Assembly: GCA_016934775.1 (NCBI GenBank)
Contig: JAFGSP010000193.1
Span: 1-6,755 of the forward strand
From: Candidatus Woesearchaeota archaeon
Lineage (GTDB): Archaea; Nanobdellota; Nanobdellia; Woesearchaeales; GW2011-AR15
Length of the DNA stretch: 6,755 nucleotides
Direction: 5' to 3'
Part shown: positions 1 to 4,485 of the stretch, piece by piece
Numbering within the stretch: position 1 is the stretch's first letter
Layout: the number at the start of each line of letters is the position of its first letter
Position numbers and translations under genes: made by a program
Notes under the pieces: generated by a model
Seen by the model: the letters and a program-made list of their open reading frames with translations, nothing else
Databases searched by the model: none
What the model was told of the DNA's origin: nothing

Positions 1-10
1 TCAGTGTGCC

Positions 11-35
11 AAAAAGGCAGAAGTCTGCCTTTTTT
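11..35. terminator. Symmetric hairpin terminator
   Basis: AAAAAGGCAG (11-20) and CTGCCTTTTT (25-34) form a perfect 10-bp stem with loop AAGT, followed by one more T. The T-run on the + strand and the A-run at 11-15 (T-run on the - strand) mean it could end transcripts from either side. It most likely ends a gene left of the window. Its 3' T-run also could pair with 170-175 as part of a closing stem of repeat copy A, which would compete with this hairpin. Confidence 0.6.
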
Positions 36-39
36 AGCA

Positions 40-164
40 AGTCAGCTTGCTGACTGTAGGACATATTTTCCCCCATTAGAACTCCCATGCTTAAGGAGGG
101 AGTTTGTGGGGAAAAATATGTTTTATAAACAAAGTGTGATACACTTTGTTAAGATTCTGGACAG
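40..164 (+). repeat. Structured three-hairpin repeat, copy A
   Basis: This is the first of two related copies; the other is at 3472-3617. It holds three hairpins in a row. HP1 is AGTCAGC-TT-GCTGACT (40-55). HP2 has an outer stem 61-74 with 108-121 (one C/A mismatch), an inner stem AACTCCC (80-86) with GGGAGTT (98-104), and apical loop 87-97. HP3 is AACAAAGTGT (128-137) with ACACTTTGTT (141-150) around loop GAT. An eight-base linker leads to GGACAG (159-164), a block shared with copy B. The left terminal inverted repeat seen in B is missing or degraded here. Instead TTTTTTAGCA (30-39) can pair with 165-175, with one bulged C. The copy contains no credible coding frame. It is either a decayed MITE or a structured RNA; copy B favours the MITE. 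Confidence 0.75.
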
Positions 165-183
165 TGCCTAAAAAACAGAAACA

Positions 184-192
184 AATAAATAT
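184..192 (+). promoter_or_regulatory. Probable TATA box for the membrane protein gene
   Basis: AATAAATAT preceded by purine/A-rich sequence resembles an archaeal BRE/TATA element. Transcription would start about 26 bases downstream, near 213-215, leaving a leader of only 6-8 bases before the GTG at 221. It sits about 20 bases after the end of repeat copy A. Confidence 0.45.
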
Positions 193-220
193 CTCTTATG
201 GCTTAATGAATTAAAAAGAG

Positions 221-973
221 GTGAATGAAATAGCTGAGGAAAACATTCCTATTGCCCATATTAAAGATTATATAGTCAATTCCAGAAAGAACGGCTATCC
301 TGATTCTAAGATTATAGAGAACCTGAAGAAGGCCAATTGGCCTGAGGACATCATAGACAGGGCTGTCCAGGAAGCTGATTCTGTTTTGTCGTCTGTTTCA
401 GAGGGTTCAGAAGATTCCAAAGCAGAAGAAGAAAAGCCAAAAGAAGAAAAGAAATCAGATAAGAAACAAGCAAAAAAAGAGCCTGCGGAAGAAGAGACCG
501 ATGAGGCAAGTGAAGAAGCAGGAAAAGAAGAAGCAGGAAAAGAAGAAGCAGAAGAAGAACGACCAGAAGAAACAGATGATTCAGAAAATCCTGAAGAAGC
601 AAAGGAGCATGCTGAGACAAGCGAATCAACTAAATCATCAGATATATTCACAAAGCCGGAGCTAGGTGAAGAAAACAAACAGCCAGAAAATGCAGGAGCT
701 TTAGAGGCAACACCAAAGACATTTAGCTTCCTGTCTCTAGTGGCATTGCTGTTTTCACCTATACCTTTTGTTGGGCTCGGTGTCTCTATGGCGATTCTTG
801 ATTACATGAGGAAGAATAATAAGTCCGGAAAGATATTTCCGTTGCTTGGGCTTGTGATAAATGTCTGTATAATCTTGTTTATAGTCATCATCCTGATACA
901 GATATTTACGCTTGAGCCTGATAAGATGGCTGGATTTGCCAGATTTGTCAATGACAAGTTTAGTCTGGTTTAA
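221..973 (+). CDS. Membrane protein with N-terminal helical module, acidic linker and two membrane segments
   Basis: The 250-residue product has three parts. Residues 10-50 form a short helical module with the pattern YI..SR..GY.D..I...L..A.WP...I..A. This kind of module recurs in DPANN membrane proteins and looks like a three-helix, UBA-like fold. Residues 55-165 are a very acidic Glu/Lys/Ala linker with GKEEA repeats. Residues 168-194 and 205-229 are two hydrophobic membrane segments joined by a basic loop (RKNNKSGK), resembling the two-helix DUF4190-type hairpin. A plausible role is membrane anchoring of the N-terminal module, but function is unknown. The start is GTG at 221, because the in-frame ATG at 206 is followed at once by a stop. 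The GAGGTGA Shine-Dalgarno-like string overlaps this GTG, so a near-leaderless start or an ATA start at 230 are both possible. It stands alone and converges on tfb. Confidence 0.85.
   Translation: MNEIAEENIPIAHIKDYIVNSRKNGYPDSKIIENLKKANWPEDIIDRAVQEADSVLSSVSEGSEDSKAEEEKPKEEKKSDKKQAKKEPAEEETDEASEEAGKEEAGKEEAEEERPEETDDSENPEEAKEHAETSESTKSSDIFTKPELGEENKQPENAGALEATPKTFSFLSLVALLFSPIPFVGLGVSMAILDYMRKNNKSGKIFPLLGLVINVCIILFIVIILIQIFTLEPDKMAGFARFVNDKFSLV
512..551 (+). repeat. 15-base in-frame tandem repeat
   Basis: GAAGAAGCAGGAAAA occurs twice in succession (512-526, 527-541), followed by a partial third unit (542-551). It encodes repeated EEAGK units in the acidic linker. The repeat is in frame, so copy number changes would alter linker length without a frameshift. 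Confidence 0.8.
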
Positions 974-1026
974 ATAAGTTTATCTTGTTTGAAACTAAAA
1001 AAGAATAGAAAATATAATCGAAAAAA
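974..1026. terminator. Convergent termination region
   Basis: This 53-base gap separates the membrane protein gene from tfb. On the - strand, after the tfb stop, it reads as T-rich tracts (six T at 1021-1026, then further T-runs at 997-1019), the usual form of archaeal terminators. The tfb stop codon overlaps the GC palindrome CAGGCGCCTG (1028-1037) just before the first T-run, but that palindrome is too short to be a strong hairpin. On the + strand there are only short T tracts (979-991). Confidence 0.45.
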
Positions 1027-1956
1027 TCAGGCGCCTGCCTTGACTTTTTCTATTTCGTTTGTAAGGAAATTAAGGTTTTCTACAAGTTCCTTGTAACTGT
1101 TCCTCACAGTAACTTCAGTAACATCAGCCACTTTGGCTATTTCTGCCTGTGTCCTTTTCTCGTTATGTATCTTTGATGCGATGTAAAGGGCGCCGGCTGC
1201 GATTCCTTTCGGGCTTCTTCCTGAAGTGATTTCTTCCTTGACAGCAGTCTGGACTATGTTCAGCGCTTTTGTATGTGTCTTCGGGTCCAGGCTTAGTTCT
1301 GAAGCAAACCTGCTGACATAGTTCATAGGATCAATAGGCAATGTCCTTATGTTAAGGTTCCTTGATACATACTTGAAGTTCTTTGCGACTTTCTTTTTAT
1401 CAATTCCAGTGACTTCAGAAACCTCGTTTAGGGTCCTTGGTATATCATACATTCTTAGAACAGCATAAACCACACCAGCGACAACAGCTTCAGTGCTGTG
1501 TCCCCTGACAAGTCCTCTCTGGACAGCTTCAGTGTAGATTCTTGCTATCTCTTCTTCGACATAAGTAGGCAGTCCAAGAACAGACACTATTCTTTTTATC
1601 TCTGAAAGAGCAAGCCTGAGGTTTGACTCAATAGCTGTTGAAACTCTCCTTTGCCATAGCCTAAGCCTGTAGAACCTATCCTGGTTCTTCTTTGATAATT
1701 TATAGAGATCTGCTTTTGTTCCGATTGTGGTTCCAAGACCCCTGTCTTCCTGGGTATAAGTCAATGGGGCGCCAGTCCTTCTCTTGTTCTGTGCGTCATC
1801 AGAATCAAATTCTCTCCATTCCTGGCCGAAATCAAACAGTTTATCATCTAGAACGAGTCCGCATGATTTGCATGCAACTTCTCCTTTTTCTTTGTTCCAG
1901 CTGAGATTCTCATCCCCGCATTCCGGACATTTTTTGTATTGTAAATCCTTGATCAT
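1027..1956 (-). CDS. tfb: Transcription initiation factor B (TFB, TFIIB homologue)
   Basis: TFB binds the TBP-TATA complex and the BRE and recruits archaeal RNA polymerase. The 309-residue product has the full family layout at normal length. The N-terminal zinc ribbon has C10, C13, C29 and C32. The B-reader/linker covers about 45-80 (EWREF, then GAPLTYTQEDRGLGTTIG). Two cyclin folds cover about 113-203 and 209-300. The second contains SPKGIAAGALYIASK and the recognition-helix region VADVTEVTVRNSYKEL, which contacts the BRE. The ATG at 1956 is well supported by GGGGAGGT eight bases upstream. The gene has its own promoter and a long leader with a palindrome, a hairpin and a short upstream frame, so it may be self-regulated or translationally regulated. 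Only one TFB is visible here. Confidence 0.98.
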   Translation of the reverse strand: MIKDLQYKKCPECGDENLSWNKEKGEVACKSCGLVLDDKLFDFGQEWREFDSDDAQNKRRTGAPLTYTQEDRGLGTTIGTKADLYKLSKKNQDRFYRLRLWQRRVSTAIESNLRLALSEIKRIVSVLGLPTYVEEEIARIYTEAVQRGLVRGHSTEAVVAGVVYAVLRMYDIPRTLNEVSEVTGIDKKKVAKNFKYVSRNLNIRTLPIDPMNYVSRFASELSLDPKTHTKALNIVQTAVKEEITSGRSPKGIAAGALYIASKIHNEKRTQAEIAKVADVTEVTVRNSYKELVENLNFLTNEIEKVKAGA

Positions 1957-1964
1957 TTTTGATT

Positions 1965-1972
1965 ACCTCCCC
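1965..1972 (-). promoter_or_regulatory. Strong Shine-Dalgarno of tfb
   Basis: GGGGAGGT on the - strand lies eight bases before the ATG at 1956 and matches the archaeal anti-SD. It is the strongest ribosome site in the window and fits a leadered transcript, unlike most neighbours. Confidence 0.85.
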
Positions 1973-1991
1973 TTGATTGTTAGATTGGTTC

Positions 1992-2023
1992 TTCTAAGTT
2001 TTCCTCATCACCATAACTTAGAA
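1992..2023 (-). promoter_or_regulatory. Leader hairpin in tfb 5' UTR
   Basis: TTCTAAGTT (1992-2000) and AACTTAGAA (2015-2023) are exact reverse complements, giving a 9-bp stem with a 14-base loop in the predicted tfb leader. In the RNA the loop reads AUGGUGAUGAGGAA, so it presents a start codon and SD-like purines. It ends about 20 bases before the Shine-Dalgarno. Its role is inferred only from position. Confidence 0.45.
1994..2014 (-). CDS. Possible six-codon upstream frame in tfb leader
   Basis: On the - strand, ATG at 2014 opens a frame encoding MVMRKT and stops with TAG at 1994-1996. It starts at the first loop base of the leader hairpin and ends inside the hairpin's 3' arm. It is not in frame with tfb (offset 58). 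No good Shine-Dalgarno precedes it; AGAGG lies about 15 bases upstream. It could be chance, since such frames are common in 90 bases of sequence. Confidence 0.2.
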   Translation of the reverse strand: MVMRKT

Positions 2024-2039
2024 AGATGCCTCTAAATCC

Positions 2040-2057
2040 TTAACCGGTATCCGTTAA
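2040..2057. promoter_or_regulatory. Imperfect palindrome at the predicted tfb start site
   Basis: TTAACCGGTATCCGTTAA matches its own reverse complement at 14 of 18 positions, with TTAAC/GTTAA outer half-sites. It lies about 22 bases downstream of the tfb TATA box, across the expected transcription start (about 2045). This is where archaeal repressors often block polymerase recruitment, so it is a candidate operator. Confidence 0.35.
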
Positions 2058-2067
2058 AAACAGGTTG

Positions 2068-2082
2068 TATATAAATATTTCT
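2068..2082 (-). promoter_or_regulatory. BRE/TATA promoter of tfb
   Basis: On the - strand the sequence reads AGAAATATTTATATA: a purine-rich BRE-like block, then TTTATATA (2068-2075). The expected start is about 25 bases downstream near 2045, giving a leader of about 88 bases. It lies just past the T-run that probably ends the upstream PIN operon. Confidence 0.75.
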
Positions 2083-2089
2083 ATTTTTT

Positions 2090-2105
2090 CATCAAAAAAA
2101 TGATG
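2090..2105 (-). terminator. Probable terminator of the HTH-PIN operon
   Basis: On the - strand, CATCATTTTTTTGATG follows the PIN stop by about 26 bases. The seven-T run is a typical archaeal termination signal, and the short CATCA/TGATG arms can form a weak stem. It separates this operon from tfb, read in the same direction. Confidence 0.5.
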
Positions 2106-2131
2106 TCTAGAAACATTATTTAGCACTTCAC

Positions 2132-2821
2132 CTACATATTCTCAATAGCCAGCACATCCTGAATCTCTTGCTCAGAGACAGAACAGCCATTGAGCTTTAT
2201 TGCCCACAACAAGCCGTCGAGAAGTGTCTTTTTTGGCTCTGGAATATCAAGATAATATTTTTCAAAGAACCCAAGCTCATAGGCAACAGTAACTAATTCC
2301 ATGGATCTGATTACCTTGATATTGCGCAATTCACTCTTAAGCCTGTTGAGATTAATATTGTCAGTGTGTATTTTCATATGGAGCTTTTTCTCCATCCTTT
2401 GTTTCACAGCAATAGGGTTCTCTATGAGTGTTCTTGTGATGAACTCATCAATCACAACAGCCTCTGCATTTAGATTTCTGGCTGCGACAACAGATTCAAT
2501 CTCCCCGTATTGGACATTCTTGACATAATTTTCATGGGCCCTGAAAAGGCTGTTTGCCAGAGTCAATAGCGCAAGTGTCTCTTCTTTTATATCTTTTTCA
2601 TAGACCTTCAGTGTTCCTTCCTGGATCAACTTAAGTGTCTGCAATGCCTCAAACTTGAACTTCTTGCTGGAGAGCGGCCTGTCAATGCATTCATTTTTTA
2701 CTCCCTTGGTTATATAGAACTCTCCTTTGAACCTTTCTTTCAGCGGTTTTATTATCCAGAGAAGATTGTTCATTGCTAAACTTATTATCGGACCGCTATC
2801 GAAAATCAGAGTCTTCACCAT
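2132..2821 (-). CDS. PIN-domain RNase-like protein
   Basis: The 229-residue product resembles PIN-domain nucleases of the DUF3368 kind, metal-dependent RNases often acting as toxins. Visible features are the first strand with acidic D8 in LIFDSGPIISL, E44 in KNECIDRP, the central YGEIESVVAARNLNAEAVVIDE block with E107, D125 and E126, and a C-terminal helical hairpin (about 198-225) like that of DUF3368. DUF3368 usually has a DD pair where this has D125-E126, and there is extra sequence at about 140-190. I chose ATG at 2821 because GAGGG lies about six bases upstream and the conserved strand begins right after it; an in-frame TTG at 2860 would add 13 residues and has no comparable site. The upstream HTH gene is 58 bases away on the same strand. 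RNase activity is inferred. Confidence 0.8.
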   Translation of the reverse strand: MVKTLIFDSGPIISLAMNNLLWIIKPLKERFKGEFYITKGVKNECIDRPLSSKKFKFEALQTLKLIQEGTLKVYEKDIKEETLALLTLANSLFRAHENYVKNVQYGEIESVVAARNLNAEAVVIDEFITRTLIENPIAVKQRMEKKLHMKIHTDNINLNRLKSELRNIKVIRSMELVTVAYELGFFEKYYLDIPEPKKTLLDGLLWAIKLNGCSVSEQEIQDVLAIENM

Positions 2822-2879
2822 AGTGAACCCTCTGTTTTTCGGACTTGTATTTTGGTCCAACTATCAAAAACCAATGCTC

Positions 2880-3419
2880 TCATTTGAACAGGCCTCTTGT
2901 GAATTCCAGTTTTTCAGAAACATCTGTCTTATAATCAAACCTGTCAACAATCTTTGTCTTGCCGACATAGTCCATAAGATCCCAAAGAGAGATGCCTAAT
3001 GTGTCTGCGACCTGCCCCATGGAAATGCCGTGCTCGAACATCTTAGATGCTTTTTTTATCTGTGCCCTCTCAAGGACCTGTTGTACGTATAAGTTTGTCT
3101 TCTTGTCTTTTTTGGAAATATCTGTTATGAGGTGCTTTATCTCTGATTCATATTTGTTTAGTATTCCTTTCTCTAGCGCAGCCACAGCATTCATAAGATG
3201 AGGAAGCACAAACTTGTCAATGTTGTTTGAAGACTGGTAGATTTTAGAAAGGGAATAGATAGTAACAGCGATTGTTACAGATTCTTTATCCTGAAAGATA
3301 GATGCGTTATGTATGACATGGTCGCTAAGTTCTCTGAGCTTATACAGTTGCCTGTTTTTCACAATTTCTATTGCCTGGTGCAGTACATTCAGGATATCTT
3401 TTTTTACTATGGGATTCAT
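2880..3419 (-). CDS. Helical protein with C-terminal HTH, partner of the PIN gene
   Basis: The 179-residue product is almost all helical. Residues 1-110 are an unassigned bundle that includes LRELSDHVIHNAS (28-40) and TIAVTIYSLSKIY. Residues 124-159 resemble a helix-turn-helix: ASKMFEHGISMGQVADTLGISLWDLMDYV is close to the UPF0175-type pattern of DNA-binding antitoxins that pair with DUF3368 PIN proteins. An antitoxin or transcriptional regulator role for the following PIN gene is therefore plausible but not shown. R29 and H34 form an RX4H spacing like that of HEPN RNases, which is weak evidence only. ATG at 3419 has CAGGT about eight bases upstream. A TATA box at 3442-3449 predicts transcription starting at or near the ATG. 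It is first in the operon, upstream of PIN. Confidence 0.75.
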   Translation of the reverse strand: MNPIVKKDILNVLHQAIEIVKNRQLYKLRELSDHVIHNASIFQDKESVTIAVTIYSLSKIYQSSNNIDKFVLPHLMNAVAALEKGILNKYESEIKHLITDISKKDKKTNLYVQQVLERAQIKKASKMFEHGISMGQVADTLGISLWDLMDYVGKTKIVDRFDYKTDVSEKLEFTRGLFK

Positions 3420-3441
3420 AATTTACCTGAAAGGCTTTTTC

Positions 3442-3456
3442 TATATAAATATAACG
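3442..3456 (-). promoter_or_regulatory. TATA promoter of the HTH-PIN operon
   Basis: On the - strand TTTATATA (3442-3449) is preceded by CGTTATA. Its centre is 26 bases before the ATG at 3419, predicting a leaderless or nearly leaderless transcript. Its upstream side overlaps the 11-base direct repeat at 3450-3460. Confidence 0.7.
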
Positions 3457-3460
3457 ATAA
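3450..3460 (+). repeat. Left 11-base direct repeat flanking copy B
   Basis: TATAACGATAA occurs here and again at 3619-3629, once on each side of repeat copy B. It ends 11 bases before the left terminal inverted repeat, whereas the right copy begins one base after the right one. It may be a target-site duplication, or a shared promoter-side motif. Confidence 0.55.
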
Positions 3461-3471
3461 TGAAATATGAC

Positions 3472-3617
3472 TGGGGTTGTCCCAATAGTCAGCTTGCTGA
3501 CTGTAGAATATATTTTCCCCCACAAACTCCCTATGGTTGGTAAGGGAGTTCTGATGGGGAAAATATACTTTTGAAGTAAACGTGTGTAACACGTTTACAT
3601 GACTTTGGACAGCCCCA
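3472..3617 (+). mobile_element. Structured three-hairpin repeat, copy B, MITE-like
   Basis: The ends are near-perfect inverted repeats: TGGGGTTGTCC (3472-3482) and GGACAGCCCCA (3607-3617), with one change that would be a G-U pair in RNA. Inside are three hairpins. HP1 (3487-3502) is identical to copy A. HP2 has outer stem 3509-3520 with 3556-3567 (12 perfect pairs) and inner stem 3525-3531 with 3544-3550. HP3 is GTAAACGTGT (3576-3585) with ACACGTTTAC (3589-3598), loop GTA. Bases 3487-3521 match copy A (40-74) at 33 of 35 positions. At 146 bases with no coding capacity, it fits a MITE mobilised by a transposase elsewhere. The same layout could fold as a four-way-junction RNA. I cannot assign an IS family; the end sequence vaguely recalls IS256-type ends, from memory only. 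Confidence 0.65.
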
Positions 3618-3618
3618 C

Positions 3619-3629
3619 TATAACGATAA
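3619..3629 (+). repeat. Right 11-base direct repeat flanking copy B
   Basis: TATAACGATAA begins one base after the right terminal inverted repeat and is identical to 3450-3460. It also lies just upstream of the TATA box of the following gene. Confidence 0.55.
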
Positions 3630-3630
3630 A

Positions 3631-3638
3631 TTTAATAA
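3631..3638 (+). promoter_or_regulatory. Probable TATA box for the DUF5752-like gene
   Basis: TTTAATAA preceded by A-rich sequence is TATA-like. Transcription would start near 3660, giving a leader of about 12 bases that contains GGGG (3664-3667) five bases before the ATG. The box lies about 19 bases after the GGACAG block of copy B, close to the spacing seen for copy A. Confidence 0.5.
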
Positions 3639-3672
3639 GGACATATGTTTAATTATTTGCTGTGGGGAACTA

Positions 3673-4461
3673 ATGCTTGTCGATAAGTATAGGAAAATTC
3701 TAGCGGACGCGCCATCTGAAAGAAGATTCAGGACTGATTTCGGAGAGATGTCCAATCTCATGCAGCTGAGAAACACCCTGCTGACTAAAGGAAAAGGTTT
3801 CTACGATGAGTTTGTTGATGGCAGCAAAAATGATTTTGCGAGCTGGGTCGAGAATGTATTTGAGGATAAATATCTTGCAGAAGCTATGCGAAACACTAGT
3901 TCCCTGGGCAAGACAATTAAGCTTTTGGATGACCGCATAAATTATGCCAGCCTCTGGCTGAAGTTTAACGAAGGAGTAGAACTATTGACAAATTATATGG
4001 CAGACCAGCATCCGTTTAGGGAGCAGATGTATATGCCAGAATATCATAAATTCGAGTCTCTCTATGATTATGATGATAGTGAGATTGTGTTTACAAATTC
4101 TATGCCTGTTGCTGAGAACTATGAAGGATCAGAGACTCTTCAGGAGAAGCCAGTGTCTGCCGAAGAGATTCATGAGAAATCAGATAGGGAGGCTGTCCAG
4201 GAAAAGGCTGTCTCAATAGATTTTGGAAAAGACCTTGGCGGACCTGAGATACCCAGTCCTGAGCCGATCGATAAGACCTTAGTGCCTCCTGTATCCCCTG
4301 CAAGGCTCTCTGAAAAAGAGGAAGTCGATGAGCAGCAGCTCCTCAAAGATCTTGAAGAAGAGTATCCTGAATTGAAAGCAGCTACCCAGAAGCTTCTTGA
4401 TAGCAGGCAGGAAGATAAGAAAAAAGGTTTTTTCAGCTGGCTGTTTAGGAAAAGTAATTAA
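3673..4461 (+). CDS. DUF5752-like protein with disordered linker and hydrophobic C-terminal tail
   Basis: The 262-residue product is of unknown function. Residues about 18-92 follow the helical DUF5752 pattern: FGEMSNLMQLRNTLL, then KNDFASWVENVFEDKYLAEAMR, then a final helix. In that family a conserved NDF..W...V..D..LA block is the strongest mark and is clear here. Residues 93-125 are another helical stretch. Residues 130-215 are acidic, proline-containing and probably disordered. Residues 218-245 are helical, and the end has a basic and aromatic tail, KKKGFFSWLFRKSN, which may touch the membrane surface. There is no signal peptide, so it is cytoplasmic. ATG at 3673 has GGGG five bases upstream. 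truD follows 24 bases after its stop, but truD seems to have its own promoter, so co-transcription is uncertain. The family assignment is from pattern only. Confidence 0.75.
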   Translation: MLVDKYRKILADAPSERRFRTDFGEMSNLMQLRNTLLTKGKGFYDEFVDGSKNDFASWVENVFEDKYLAEAMRNTSSLGKTIKLLDDRINYASLWLKFNEGVELLTNYMADQHPFREQMYMPEYHKFESLYDYDDSEIVFTNSMPVAENYEGSETLQEKPVSAEEIHEKSDREAVQEKAVSIDFGKDLGGPEIPSPEPIDKTLVPPVSPARLSEKEEVDEQQLLKDLEEEYPELKAATQKLLDSRQEDKKKGFFSWLFRKSN

Positions 4462-4462
4462 G
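4448..4462 (+). promoter_or_regulatory. Probable internal promoter of truD
   Basis: GGAAAAG (BRE-like) followed by TAATTAAG (4455-4462) overlaps the stop codon of the preceding gene. Its centre is about 27 bases before the truD ATG, predicting a leaderless message. The spacer before truD is pyrimidine-rich and has no Shine-Dalgarno, which agrees. Confidence 0.45.
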
Positions 4463-4485
4463 TAATTCTTTTTCTCTTTTCTAGT

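Noticed and set aside
2..20. CAGTGTGCCAAAAAGGCAG resembling the right end of copy A (CAGTGCCTAAAAAACAG, 162-178), perhaps the end of a third repeat copy left of the window.
   Set aside because: The match needs a two-base gap and several changes in A-rich sequence, and the preceding bases that would decide it are outside the window.
40..164. CRISPR array from repeated palindromes.
   Set aside because: There are only two distant copies, 3.4 kb apart, with internal hairpins of different sequence and no regular spacers or cas genes.
295..678. Long open frames on the - strand opposite the acidic linker of the membrane protein gene (also 351-629).
   Set aside because: They encode Ser-rich or Leu-rich low-complexity strings, the expected antisense of Glu/Lys/Ala codons. 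They have no ribosome site or domain pattern.
2822..2860. Upstream TTG start for the PIN gene at 2860.
   Set aside because: The ATG at 2821 has GAGGG at proper spacing and begins right at the conserved first strand. The extra 13 residues resemble no PIN N-terminus.
3313..3543. Open frames on both strands running through copy B of the repeat (+ 3313-3543, - 3340-3525).
   Set aside because: They cross the HTH gene promoter and the repeat hairpins, have no ribosome site and show no protein-like pattern.
3472..3617. The cloverleaf-like layout as a tRNA or tRNA-like gene.
   Set aside because: It is too long and lacks the T-loop GTTC-type motif, a D-loop GG and a 7-bp acceptor with a discriminator. 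The resemblance is only a closed stem with three hairpins.
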